From positions 1,009,979 through 1,073,978 of the forward strand of contig NZ_FBYA01000001.1 of NCBI RefSeq assembly GCF_001517545.1: DNA of 64,000 nucleotides. Direction: 5' to 3'. Shown here piece after piece: positions 17,262 to 25,886 of this stretch. The position numbers and the translations under genes are program-made. How positions within the stretch are numbered: the first letter of the stretch is position 1; every line of letters starts with the position of its first letter. This stretch comes from Limnohabitans sp. Rim47. GTDB taxonomy: Bacteria > Pseudomonadota > Gammaproteobacteria > Burkholderiales > Burkholderiaceae_C. Under the pieces are notes generated by a model. It made no database searches and had not been told where the DNA came from. It saw only the letters and a list, made by a program, of their open reading frames with translations.

Positions 17262-17786
17262 TTAGACGCTCCACTTTTCCAGCAGCTTTTCAGGGCGCAT
17301 GTTGTCATAGGGCTCGAAGGGCTGGTGAATCCAGGGGTTGGTCGGCAACTCTTCGACCGAGTAGTCGGCCTTGAAGCCCGAAACGCCCTTGGTCCAGATC
17401 ACGGCCGTTCGCAATTCTGTGATCGGTGTGTAGTTGTTTTTCAACTGGTCCACGACCGCACGCAAGGTGTGACCGGTGTCGGCCAAGTCGTCCACCAACA
17501 GCACTTTGCCGGCGATCTCGCCTTTGGGCGTGGTGATGTAACGGGCGATGTCCAGATGGCCTTGCACGGTACCGGCTTCGGCACGGTAAGAGCTGGTGGA
17601 CATGATGGCCAGTGGCTTGTCAAAAATGCGCGACAAGATATCGCCTGGGCGCATACCGCCACGGGCCAGGCACAGAATATTGTCAAATTCCCAGCCCGAC
17701 TGGTGAATCTTGATGGCGAGTTTTTCAATCAGATTGTGGTACTCGTCGTAGCTCACGTACAAGTGCTTGCCGTCTTCGGTCAACAT
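17262..17786 (-). CDS. purine (hypoxanthine/xanthine-guanine type) phosphoribosyltransferase
   Basis: 174-residue type I phosphoribosyltransferase. The PRPP-binding motif is VLLVDDLADTGHTL; NILCLARGGMRPGDIL is the PPi loop. It likely salvages guanine, xanthine or hypoxanthine to the nucleotide. It follows purA by 59 bases on the same strand, so purine synthesis and salvage are linked. The start has a good GGAG site seven bases upstream. The exact base preference cannot be read from the sequence. Confidence 0.88.
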   Translation of the reverse strand: MLTEDGKHLYVSYDEYHNLIEKLAIKIHQSGWEFDNILCLARGGMRPGDILSRIFDKPLAIMSTSSYRAEAGTVQGHLDIARYITTPKGEIAGKVLLVDDLADTGHTLRAVVDQLKNNYTPITELRTAVIWTKGVSGFKADYSVEELPTNPWIHQPFEPYDNMRPEKLLEKWSV

Positions 17787-17845
17787 GGGGTTACTCCAAA
17801 AAAATCAGGGGTTTGAGATCAGTGTTTGTTTGCAAAACCCGGCGC

Positions 17846-19174
17846 TCAGGCGCCAAAGGGGTTGTGCAACAAAATGGTGTGGTCGCGGTCCGGGCTGGTG
17901 GACACCACGTGCACAGGCACGCCCGTGACTTCAGCGATGCGTTCCAGGTAACGACGTGCCGTGGCAGGCAATTTGTCCAAGTCGGTCACGCCCACGGTGG
18001 TCTCGGTCCAGCCGGGAATTACTTCATAGATCGGCTTGCAACGGGCAATCTCGTCTGCGCCCATGGGCAGGATGTCGATGGTTTCACCATCCAGCTCGTA
18101 ACCTGTGCACAGCAACAACTCTTTCAGACCATCAAGCACGTCCAGCTTGGTGATGCACAAACCCGACAGGCCATTGACCTGAGCGCTGCGCTTGAGCAAA
18201 GCGGCGTCAAACCAGCCGCAGCGGCGTGAACGGCCCGTGGTCACACCTTTTTCGGCGCCTACAGTGGACATGTGGTAGCCGGGGGTGCCAGGGGTTTCCC
18301 AGTCAAGTTCAGTGGGGAACGGGCCGCCACCGACACGGGTGCAATACGCTTTGGTGATGCCCAAGATGTAGTGCAACATGCCGGGGCCTACGCCAGAGCC
18401 TGCGGCGGCATTGCCGGCCACGCAGTTGCTGGAGGTGACGAACGGGTAAGTGCCGTGATCCACATCCAGCAAAGTGCCTTGTGCACCTTCAAACAGCAGG
18501 TTGGCACCGGCTTTGTGGGCGTCGTTGAGTTCGCGCGAAACGTCGGCCACCATGGGCAGCAGCTCTCTGGCGTAGGCCATGGCTTCAGCGTACGTGGCGT
18601 CAAAATCGACAGGCGCTGCACCCAAAATATTGACCAGAATTTCGTTGTGCAAAGCCAAGTTTTCGCGCAGCTTGTTGGCGAAACGCTCGGGGTATTTCAG
18701 GTCTTGCACGCGCAGGGCGCGGCGGGCCACTTTGTCTTCGTAAGCGGGGCCAATGCCGCGACCGGTGGTGCCGATCTTGGCCGTTCCGGCTTTCTCTTTG
18801 GCAGCTTCGCGGCCCACATCCAGTGCCACGTGGTAAGGCAAGATGAGTGGGCAAGCCTCGCTCACGCGCAGGCGCGAACGCACTTCAACACCGGCTTTTT
18901 CAAGCCCTGCAATTTCTTCTAGCAATTTCGGCACCGACAAGACCACACCGTTGCCGATGTAGCACTTGACGCCGGCACGCATGATGCCGCTGGGAATCAG
19001 GTGCAAAGCGGTTTTCACGCCATTGATCACCAAGGTGTGACCCGCATTGTGACCCCCTTGGAAACGCACCACGCCCTGAGCGCTTTCGGTCAGCCAGTCG
19101 ACCAGTTTGCCTTTGCCTTCGTCGCCCCATTGGGTGCCCACGACGACTACGTTACGGCCTTGCTTCATGTTCAT
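17846..19174 (-). CDS. purA: adenylosuccinate synthetase
   Basis: 442-residue PurA, which makes adenylosuccinate from IMP, aspartate and GTP, the committed step to AMP. Motifs: VVVVGTQWGDEGKGK (P-loop-like), NAGHTL with the catalytic His, GTTGRGIGPAYEDK, and VGVTDLDKL near the C-terminus. Two in-frame ATGs (19174 and 19168) begin the family sequence MNMKQGRNVVVVG; the 13-codon extension upstream is not conserved in type. It lies 17 bases after hisZ. This hisZ-purA-phosphoribosyltransferase order is common in Burkholderiales. Confidence 0.95.
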   Translation of the reverse strand: MNMKQGRNVVVVGTQWGDEGKGKLVDWLTESAQGVVRFQGGHNAGHTLVINGVKTALHLIPSGIMRAGVKCYIGNGVVLSVPKLLEEIAGLEKAGVEVRSRLRVSEACPLILPYHVALDVGREAAKEKAGTAKIGTTGRGIGPAYEDKVARRALRVQDLKYPERFANKLRENLALHNEILVNILGAAPVDFDATYAEAMAYARELLPMVADVSRELNDAHKAGANLLFEGAQGTLLDVDHGTYPFVTSSNCVAGNAAAGSGVGPGMLHYILGITKAYCTRVGGGPFPTELDWETPGTPGYHMSTVGAEKGVTTGRSRRCGWFDAALLKRSAQVNGLSGLCITKLDVLDGLKELLLCTGYELDGETIDILPMGADEIARCKPIYEVIPGWTETTVGVTDLDKLPATARRYLERIAEVTGVPVHVVSTSPDRDHTILLHNPFGA

Positions 19175-19191
19175 GCTTGAAATGTTCTTTC

Positions 19192-20352
19192 TCAAAGAGC
19201 TTGTACTACCCACTGCCCTGCTGCTTCAACCAGCTCGCGGTCGCAATGGAATTCGTCAACTTCGCTTTCGTGCCCGGGCAAAACGCACACCACGGTGTCG
19301 CCGCGACTGCGCAAAGAGGTAATGGCCGAGCGCAAGCTGGCCGAGTTACCCCAGGGTGCCCGGATCGCTGCACGCAGCGCCAAAGGTGTCACAGCCGACA
19401 CCAATTCTTTCAAATCGAGGCTGAAACCCACAGCGGGGCGGTCACGGTCAATGCGGTGACCAAACACAGCGCCGACACCGTCATAACGTCCGCCACGGGC
19501 CAGTGCATCGGATGCACCTTTGGCGTAGATGGCGAAGCGCATGCCGCTGTAATAGGCGTAACCACGGGAATCGCCCAAGTCAAAACTGATGGCGGCACCC
19601 GGGATTTGTGCGGCCAGCCAGCGCAGCTGTGTCAGGGCTTCGGTGATGGCGGGTGTCGCAGGCAGGCACTGGGCCGCTTTGTCCAACACAGCGACATCAC
19701 CGTACAAGCCCACCAAAGCACGCAAGCCATCGCGGTTGGCGGGCGAAAAGTCGTCCGTCAAGCGCGCAATCGCGCTGCCATCCTTGATGGCCAGCGCGGC
19801 GTGAATGTCGTGGCGCAAAGCGTCAGAAATGGCCTCAGCCTGCAGCAGGCTGTTGACAATGCGGGCATCGGCCAAGTCAACCTGCAAATCGCCGACACGG
19901 GCAGCACGCAGGCAGTCCAGTGCCAGTTGAAGAATCTCGAGATCGGCCTCGGGTCCGGCATGGCCGTAAATTTCGGCGCCCAACTGCAAGGGTTCACGGG
20001 TGGCATGCGGGCGTGCGGGACGGGTGTGCAAGACGGGGCCGCAATAGCAAAGACGTGTCAAGCCTGCGCGGCCCAGCAAATGCGCGTCAATGCGAGCCAC
20101 TTGGGGGGTGGTGTCGGCACGCAAGCCCAATGTGCGGCCAGAAAGCTGGTCTACCAACTTAAAGGTCTGCAAATCCAGCGCTTCGCCCGTGCCCGTGAGC
20201 AGTGACTCCAAATGCTCCAGCAGCGGCGGCATGACCAGCTCGTAGCCATAGCCACGGGCGGTGTCAAGCAGTTCGCGACGGAGTTCTTCGATGTGGCGTG
20301 CCTCGGAGGGCAAGACATCGGCAATGTGATCCGGGAGGACCCAAGCAGACAT
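19192..20352 (-). CDS. hisZ: ATP phosphoribosyltransferase regulatory subunit
   Basis: 386-residue HisZ, a HisRS-like protein without synthetase activity. It binds the short HisG and confers histidine feedback on the first step of histidine synthesis. It starts AWVLPDHIADVLPSEARHIE; the class II motif region reads FKLVDQLSGRTLGLRADTT and the C-terminal part ALARGGRYDGVGAVFG. A short catalytic HisG must be encoded elsewhere. It differs from the true hisS of this window (27713-29050) by lacking the anticodon-binding domain. Confidence 0.93.
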   Translation of the reverse strand: MSAWVLPDHIADVLPSEARHIEELRRELLDTARGYGYELVMPPLLEHLESLLTGTGEALDLQTFKLVDQLSGRTLGLRADTTPQVARIDAHLLGRAGLTRLCYCGPVLHTRPARPHATREPLQLGAEIYGHAGPEADLEILQLALDCLRAARVGDLQVDLADARIVNSLLQAEAISDALRHDIHAALAIKDGSAIARLTDDFSPANRDGLRALVGLYGDVAVLDKAAQCLPATPAITEALTQLRWLAAQIPGAAISFDLGDSRGYAYYSGMRFAIYAKGASDALARGGRYDGVGAVFGHRIDRDRPAVGFSLDLKELVSAVTPLALRAAIRAPWGNSASLRSAITSLRSRGDTVVCVLPGHESEVDEFHCDRELVEAAGQWVVQAL

Positions 20353-20418
20353 GGGAATGGAGGGGGACGGTTAAAACAAAGATTTTACCGGCTTGGAGGC
20401 CGATTTCCGGGATTCGAT

Positions 20419-20604
20419 TCAGGAAACAAGCCAGAACACCAACAATCCCGAAACAACCATGAACACGCCAAAGAAGCGGATTTGCCCGTCTTCGAGCTGC
20501 AGCAGCTGCTCGAAAAGGCGTCGCCAACGCAGTGGCGACACCATCGGCATCAAGCCCTCCAGGATGAGCATGACGCCCAACGCCAGCAGGAGGGTTTCAA
20601 GCAA
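20419..20604 (-). CDS. DUF2065 small membrane protein
   Basis: 61-residue protein with two hydrophobic helices (LLLALGVMLILEGLMPMV and FFGVFMVVSGLLVFWLV) separated by RWRRLFEQLLQLEDGQIR. This matches the DUF2065 (YjeT-like) family that follows hflC in many proteobacteria. It starts 3 bases after the hflC stop, so it is cotranslated. Function unknown; the conserved position suggests a link to the HflKC membrane complex. Confidence 0.85.
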   Translation of the reverse strand: MLETLLLALGVMLILEGLMPMVSPLRWRRLFEQLLQLEDGQIRFFGVFMVVSGLLVFWLVS

Positions 20605-20607
20605 CGA

Positions 20608-21507
20608 TTACTTTCGTGCAGGCGTATTGCCCGACGAACCGCGCATGCCCTTAAAAAACTCGGAGCTGCCCGGATCGAGCACCATCACGTCGCTTTTGCT
20701 GTTGAAGCTGGATTTGTAGGCTTCCAGGCTGCGGTAGAACTGCGCAAACTGGGGGTCGCGTCCAAATGAATCGGCATACAGACGCGCCGCTTGCGCATCG
20801 CCCTGCCCTTTGATTTTCTGGGCTTCGCGGTAAGCGTTGGCCACGGTCACTTCACGCTGGCGATCGGCATCAGCGCGGATTTTTTCGCCTTCAGCACCAC
20901 CGGTCGAACGCAGCTCGTTGGCCACGCGCTTGCGTTCAGCCTCCATGCGGCGATAAACCGACTCGGTGATCGTGTCCACGTAGTCGGCGCGGGTAATGCG
21001 CACATCCACCACATCCACACCCCAGGGCTTGGCGCCCTTGACCACAAGAAGGACGGCCTCTTTCACATCGTCCATCAGCTCTTCACGTTTGAGCGAAAGC
21101 AGCTCCTTGACGGTGTGCTTGTTGATCTCTTCCTGGAAGGCGTTGCGCACCACACGGTTGAGCTGGTTGGTACCGGATTTTTCGTCCAAACCCACGTTTC
21201 GGATGTAAGCCTGCGGATCGGCAATGCGCCATCGCACATACCAGTCGATCACGACACGCTGCTTTTCTGCTGTCAACATGGGTTCGTTGTCTGGGCTGTC
21301 CAGGGTCAACAAACGCTTGTCGATGTAATTGACGTTTTGAAGCGGGGGGGGCAGCTTGAAGTGCAAGCCAGGCTCGGTGATGACTTCCTTGATTTGACCC
21401 AAAGCATAGACCACGCCGAATTGGCGCTGGTCAACCACAAACACGGTCGAGCTGAACAGCACAAAGGCCACCAGCAAAGTCGAAACCCACAATCCAATGC
21501 GATTCAT
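20608..21507 (-). CDS. hflC: HflC, FtsH protease modulator subunit
   Basis: 299-residue SPFH/prohibitin-like protein with one N-terminal membrane anchor (LWVSTLLVAFVLFSSTVFVV). It forms the large periplasmic HflKC cage around the FtsH protease and tunes degradation of membrane proteins. Family segments include VDQRQFGVVYALGQIKEV and EINKHTVKELLSLKREELMD, and a coiled-coil ERKRVANELRSTGGAEGEKI. The start has an AGGA site eight bases upstream and lies 11 bases after hflK. Confidence 0.95.
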   Translation of the reverse strand: MNRIGLWVSTLLVAFVLFSSTVFVVDQRQFGVVYALGQIKEVITEPGLHFKLPPPLQNVNYIDKRLLTLDSPDNEPMLTAEKQRVVIDWYVRWRIADPQAYIRNVGLDEKSGTNQLNRVVRNAFQEEINKHTVKELLSLKREELMDDVKEAVLLVVKGAKPWGVDVVDVRITRADYVDTITESVYRRMEAERKRVANELRSTGGAEGEKIRADADRQREVTVANAYREAQKIKGQGDAQAARLYADSFGRDPQFAQFYRSLEAYKSSFNSKSDVMVLDPGSSEFFKGMRGSSGNTPARK

Positions 21508-21518
21508 TTTCTTTGTCC

Positions 21519-22895
21519 TTATCGTGGATCGCGCTCACGCGAACGCTGGAGGTCGCGTGAACGTGTGTCCACTGCACCGTTGTTGGCACTGGCTGGTGTG
21601 GCGGACGCGGTGGCATCCACAGTGGGCGGAGGCACTGAAGTGACCTGCTGCATGATCTTGTCGAGCGGCAGATACAACATGTTCGAGCCCTGCTTGCTGT
21701 CCACCAGCACTTTGGTCACGTTGCTGTAAATCTGTTGCATGGTGTCGGTGTACATCCGGTCACGCATGACTTGCGGGGCCTTCTGGTACTCGGGCAAGAT
21801 GGTTTTGAAGCGCTGTGCATCACCTTCGGCTTGCGCCACGATGCGCTCACGGTAAGCATCGGCTTCTTCTTTCAGGCGTGAGGCCGCGCCCACCGCGCGG
21901 GGCACCACGTCGTTGGCATAGGCTTGGGCTTCGTTTTTGGCGCGTTCACGCTCTTGACCCGCCTTCAATACATCGTCAAACGCAGCTTGAACCTGCTCAG
22001 GGGGGCGCACACCGCCTTGTTGCAAGTTGATGCCCACCACTTCAATACCCACTTTGTAGCGGTCCAAGATGGTTTGCATTTTTTCGCGCACGCGAGGGGC
22101 AATCTGGTCACGCTCTTCGGCCAGGGCCGAGTCCATCTTCATCTTGCCCACCACTTCACGCACAGCGGTTTCCGCTGACTGCACCACGGCTTCGGTTGGG
22201 TTGCGGCTTTCAAACAAATACGCACGGGCATCGTTCAAGCGGTATTGCACGGCGAACTTGATCTCGACGATGTTTTCGTCTTCGGTCAGCATGGCCGATT
22301 CGCGCAAGCCTGTGGCCTTGATGATGTTGTCGCGGCCAATGTCCACCGACCGAATCTGGGTGACAAACACCAACTCATGGCGCTGAATAGGGTAAGGCAT
22401 GCGCCAATTGAAACCCGCACCCACCGTAGAGTGGTATTTACCAAACTGCGTGATCACCGCTTGCTGGCCTTCTTGCACGATGAAAAAGCCCGTGCCCAAC
22501 CAGACAAGCAAGGCCGCAGCAAGCACCACACCCAAACCCAGGTTTTTAAAGAAAACAGGCAAGCCGGGGCCACCCGAGCCACCGCCCGAACCACCAGAAC
22601 CTTGTGGACCACCTTTACCGCCAAACAGCTGGCCAAGTTTGCGGTTGAAGTCACGCCAGAGCTCGTCCAGGTCGGGTGGGCCGCTTTGTTGTGGCTGCGA
22701 ACCACGGCCAGGCGGTTGTTGCCAAGCGTCCGGCTTGGGGCCCGGCGGCGGAGGCACATCGCCTGCAGGCTTGTTGCCTGCATCGGGTGTTGACTTGTCG
22801 TCGTCCCGACCCCATCGGGGGTCATTCAGATTGAACATGCCTCGGATCTTTGCAGGAAGCAAGGACCATCGCAGGGCTGGCAGATGAAAATTCAT
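21519..22895 (-). CDS. hflK: HflK, FtsH protease modulator subunit
   Basis: Partner of HflC. The N-terminus is Gly/Pro/Gln-rich and cytoplasmic, with GGSGGGSGGPGLPVFF before the membrane helix LGVVLAAALLVWLGTGFFIV. Then come the SPFH domain (QAVITQFGKYHSTVGAGFNW) and the coiled coil RLKEEADAYRERIVAQAEGD. The C-terminal tail is Ser/Ala/Arg-rich. Two starts are possible: ATG 22895 (458 residues) or ATG 22838 (439 residues, beginning MFNLNDPRWGR, the more usual family start). Neither has a strong RBS. Confidence 0.93.
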   Translation of the reverse strand: MNFHLPALRWSLLPAKIRGMFNLNDPRWGRDDDKSTPDAGNKPAGDVPPPPGPKPDAWQQPPGRGSQPQQSGPPDLDELWRDFNRKLGQLFGGKGGPQGSGGSGGGSGGPGLPVFFKNLGLGVVLAAALLVWLGTGFFIVQEGQQAVITQFGKYHSTVGAGFNWRMPYPIQRHELVFVTQIRSVDIGRDNIIKATGLRESAMLTEDENIVEIKFAVQYRLNDARAYLFESRNPTEAVVQSAETAVREVVGKMKMDSALAEERDQIAPRVREKMQTILDRYKVGIEVVGINLQQGGVRPPEQVQAAFDDVLKAGQERERAKNEAQAYANDVVPRAVGAASRLKEEADAYRERIVAQAEGDAQRFKTILPEYQKAPQVMRDRMYTDTMQQIYSNVTKVLVDSKQGSNMLYLPLDKIMQQVTSVPPPTVDATASATPASANNGAVDTRSRDLQRSRERDPR

Positions 22896-22951
22896 AGTGA
22901 AGTGTCTTTGTCAGAATGACGAATCCGCATTGTGCCGAATTCAGGGGGCCT

Positions 22952-24139
22952 TCAATGCAGATCACCCGGATATTCCCGGGTCATGTCACGGGGATCTATC
23001 GGTTCTTGAACGGCTGCGGGTAATGCGGTCTTGACGATGTCGGACAAAGCCGAACGCAACAACTCAAGCCCCTTGCCCGATTTGGCACTCAAAAATACCC
23101 GCGGAACGGCCACACCGTCTTGCTCATAACGGTCCTGCATTTGCAAGGGAAAGCGCTCGGGTGCCAGTGCATCCAGCTTGTTGAAGACCAGCAACTGCGG
23201 CACGCTGTCGGCACCGATCTCGGCCAGCACTTTTTGCACTTCGGCCATTTGCTCCGGGAAATCAGGGTTGGCAGCATCCACCACATGGAGCAGCAAATCG
23301 GCTTCGGTCGCTTCTTGCAGGGTGGCCTGAAAAGCCTCCACCAGACCGTGCGGCAAATCACGGATGAAGCCCACCGTATCGGACAAGGACACCGAACGCC
23401 CTGCCTCGCCCAGATACAACTGGCGTGTGGTCGTGTCCAGCGTAGCAAAAAGCTGGTCTGCTGCAAAAGCGCGCGCTTTGACCAGGGCATTGAACAAGGT
23501 GGATTTTCCGGCGTTGGTGTAGCCCACCAAGGAAATATTGAAAGTGTCACGCCGCTCACGCTGGCGACGTTGTGTATTGCGCTGCTTTTTGACCTTGACC
23601 AAGCGCTCTTTGATGCGTTTGATCGAGTCGTTGATCATGCGGCGGTCCAGCTCAATCTGGGTTTCACCCGGGCCACCGCGCATGCCGATGCCCCCGCTTT
23701 GGCGCTCCAAGTGCGACCAGCGGCGCACCAGTCGGGTGCTCAGATATTGCTGACGCGCCAGCTCAACTTGCAGCTTTCCCTCGTGGCTGCGAGCACGTTG
23801 AGCAAAAATTTCAAGAATCAGCAAAGTTCGATCGTTGACCGGCAAGCCGATGTGACGCTCCAAGTTGCGCTGCTGGGCCGGGCTCAGGGCTTGGTCAAAC
23901 AAAACCTCGACCGCGCCGTGCATCAAGGCAAGTTCTTTGATTTCGTCAGCCTTGCCGCTGCCCACAAAGAGCGCTGGATCAGGCGCTTTGCGTTTGCAGG
24001 TCAGGCGTGCCACGGGCTTGAGACCACCCGACTCGGCCAGCAAACCCAGCTCTTGCAGGTCAGCGTCGAAATGCGGCAGCCCAAAGTCAACGCCGACCAA
24101 TAAGGTCGGCGCGGGTTTGTTGAATGGTGTTTCAGACAA
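22952..24139 (-). CDS. hflX: GTPase HflX, ribosome-splitting factor
   Basis: About 395 residues. HflX splits stalled 70S ribosomes, especially after heat stress. The N-terminal nucleotide-binding domain holds GSGKADEIKELALMHGAVEV and a basic coiled coil (KRIKERLVKVKKQRNTQRRQ). The G domain has VGYTNAGKSTLFN (G1), SDTVGFIRDLPH (G3) and NKLDAL (G4). The most likely start is TTG at 24139, nine bases after a GGAGG site; TTG at 24148 touches that site and is less likely. It lies 52 bases after hfq, as in most proteobacteria. Confidence 0.94.
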   Translation of the reverse strand: MSETPFNKPAPTLLVGVDFGLPHFDADLQELGLLAESGGLKPVARLTCKRKAPDPALFVGSGKADEIKELALMHGAVEVLFDQALSPAQQRNLERHIGLPVNDRTLLILEIFAQRARSHEGKLQVELARQQYLSTRLVRRWSHLERQSGGIGMRGGPGETQIELDRRMINDSIKRIKERLVKVKKQRNTQRRQRERRDTFNISLVGYTNAGKSTLFNALVKARAFAADQLFATLDTTTRQLYLGEAGRSVSLSDTVGFIRDLPHGLVEAFQATLQEATEADLLLHVVDAANPDFPEQMAEVQKVLAEIGADSVPQLLVFNKLDALAPERFPLQMQDRYEQDGVAVPRVFLSAKSGKGLELLRSALSDIVKTALPAAVQEPIDPRDMTREYPGDLH

Positions 24140-24191
24140 TGTCAGCAACCTCCGGCGGTAGCTTCAAACCGCTGGACGATTAAGTACCGAA

Positions 24192-24437
24192 TCAAGCGGT
24201 GATTTCGCCGGTTTCGGGTGTGCTGAATGTCACAGAACGACCGGGAACAATGGTCGAGATGGCGTGTTTGTAAACCATCTGAGTGACCGTGTTGCGCAAG
24301 AGCACCACGTATTGGTCAAAGGACTCGATTTGACCCTGCAGCTTGATGCCGTTGACCAGGTAAATCGAGACAGGCACATGCTCTTTGCGCAGGGCGTTCA
24401 GAAAGGGGTCTTGCAAAAGTTGACCTTTGTTGCTCAC
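24192..24437 (-). CDS. hfq: RNA chaperone Hfq, GTG start
   Basis: 81-residue Hfq, the hexameric Sm-like chaperone for small RNA-mRNA pairing. The Sm1 region is VSIYLVNGIKLQGQIESFDQ and Sm2 is YKHAISTIVPGR. The N-terminus is (M)SNKGQLLQDPFLNALRKEH, which carries the proximal-face Gln8, Asp9 and Phe residues. A GTG start at 24437 is decided by GGAG six bases upstream. The short C-terminal tail is typical of beta-proteobacteria. It lies between der and hflX. Confidence 0.97.
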   Translation of the reverse strand: MSNKGQLLQDPFLNALRKEHVPVSIYLVNGIKLQGQIESFDQYVVLLRNTVTQMVYKHAISTIVPGRSVTFSTPETGEITA

Positions 24438-24496
24438 GATATTCTCCGTGTTCAGAAGTTTTGAAGTGGCTGACCTTACCACAGGGCCAGCTGGTC

Positions 24497-24527
24497 ATAT
24501 TTGAGAAAAATTGATTTCCTCAAATAT
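24497..24527. repeat. AT-rich inverted repeat at the der stop codon
   Basis: Perfect 9-base inverted repeat ATATTTGAG/CTCAAATAT with a 13-base AT-rich loop, starting at the first base of the der stop codon and lying upstream of hfq. There is no T run after it on the minus strand, so a classical terminator is doubtful. It could be a processing site, a weak terminator or a binding site between der and hfq. Confidence 0.45.
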
Positions 24528-25867
24528 CAACTGGATTCTTTGTCAGCGTAAGGATTGGTGGATGTCTTCATCTCAATCCGAAGTGGCGTACCAGCCAAAC
24601 TGAAGGCTTTGCGAAAGCGCCCTTCCAGAAAGCGCTTGTAGGTGTCGGTCACGTGCTCCAGCGAGTTGCCGTGCACCACGATCACAGGCGGGTTCATGCC
24701 GCCTTGGTGCGCGTAACGCAACTTGGGACGGAACATGCCACCGCGCTGAGGACTTTGGAACTGCACGGCTTCGAGCAGCAGGCGCGTCAAAATGGGCGTG
24801 CTCATCTTGCACATGGCCGATTTGTGCGCCTGGACGATCGAAGCCCAGACGGGGCCCAATCCCTGGCGTTTTTTGGCCGAAATGAAGTGCATGTTGGCAA
24901 AGCTCAAAAACGGCAACCTGTTTTCAATCGAGCGTTGCACCAACTGCCGCTGGTATTCATCGACCGCATCCCACTTGTTGATGGCCAGCACCATGGCGCG
25001 ACCGCTTTCGAGCGCATAGCCCGCAATGTGGGCGTCTTGGTCGGTCACGCCCTGCTCGGCATCGAGCAAGAGCAAGACCACGTTGGCCGACTCGATCGCT
25101 TGCAGGGTTTTGACGACCGAGAACTTCTCGATGGCTTCAAACACTTTGCCTTTGCGGCGCAAACCGGCGGTATCGATCAGCTCGAATTTTTGGCCTTGGC
25201 GCTCAAAGGGCACCGAAATCGCGTCACGCGTGGTGCCCGGCATGTCAAACGCCACCAAGCGCTCTTCGCCCAGCCAGGTGTTGATCAAGGTGGATTTGCC
25301 CACGTTGGGTCGCCCGGCCACGGCCAGTTTGATCACCGAGGGATCTTCTTCTGTTTCTTCGGGCTCATCGGGCAGGTTGAGCAACTCAAAAGCCAGCTCC
25401 ACCAGACCACGCGTGCCCTGACCGTGTGCAGCCGAGATGGCGATCACCTCGCCCAGACCCAGCTCGTAGAACTCGGTCAGCTGAATGCCTTCCAGCATGC
25501 CTTCGGCCTTGTTGGCCACCAACAAACAGGGCTTGCCGATCTTGCGCAGGTATTTGGCAATGTCATGGTCTTGGGCAGACAAACCGCCCCGCGCATCGAC
25601 CACAAAAATGACCACGTCGGCTTCAGCCACCGCTTGTTGCGTTTGCTTGGCCATCTCTTTGTAGATGCCGCTGCTGGCGTCGGGCTCGAAACCGCCCGTA
25701 TCGATCACGATGAATTCTTGACGGCCTTGTTTGCCGTTGCCGTAATGGCGGTCACGGGTCAAGCCCGCAAAATCGGCCACGATGGCGTCCCGGCTCTTGG
25801 TGAGTCGGTTGAACAGCGTGGATTTGCCCACATTGGGGCGGCCTACCAGGGCCAGTACAGGTTTCAC
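24527..25867 (-). CDS. der: ribosome-assembly GTPase Der (EngA)
   Basis: 446-residue essential GTPase for 50S subunit maturation. Two tandem G domains are visible: first VGRPNVGKSTLFNRLTKSRD with DTGGFEP and NKAEG, second AGRPNVGKSTLINTWLGEE with DTAGLRRKGK and NKWDAV. A KH-like C-terminal domain follows (PPVIVVHGNSLEHV, FLEGRFRKAF). The length is normal. It starts 19 bases after bamB, an order also seen in many gamma-proteobacteria. Confidence 0.97.
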   Translation of the reverse strand: MKPVLALVGRPNVGKSTLFNRLTKSRDAIVADFAGLTRDRHYGNGKQGRQEFIVIDTGGFEPDASSGIYKEMAKQTQQAVAEADVVIFVVDARGGLSAQDHDIAKYLRKIGKPCLLVANKAEGMLEGIQLTEFYELGLGEVIAISAAHGQGTRGLVELAFELLNLPDEPEETEEDPSVIKLAVAGRPNVGKSTLINTWLGEERLVAFDMPGTTRDAISVPFERQGQKFELIDTAGLRRKGKVFEAIEKFSVVKTLQAIESANVVLLLLDAEQGVTDQDAHIAGYALESGRAMVLAINKWDAVDEYQRQLVQRSIENRLPFLSFANMHFISAKKRQGLGPVWASIVQAHKSAMCKMSTPILTRLLLEAVQFQSPQRGGMFRPKLRYAHQGGMNPPVIVVHGNSLEHVTDTYKRFLEGRFRKAFSLAGTPLRIEMKTSTNPYADKESS

Positions 25868-25886
25868 TTAAAAATTTTCCGATCCA

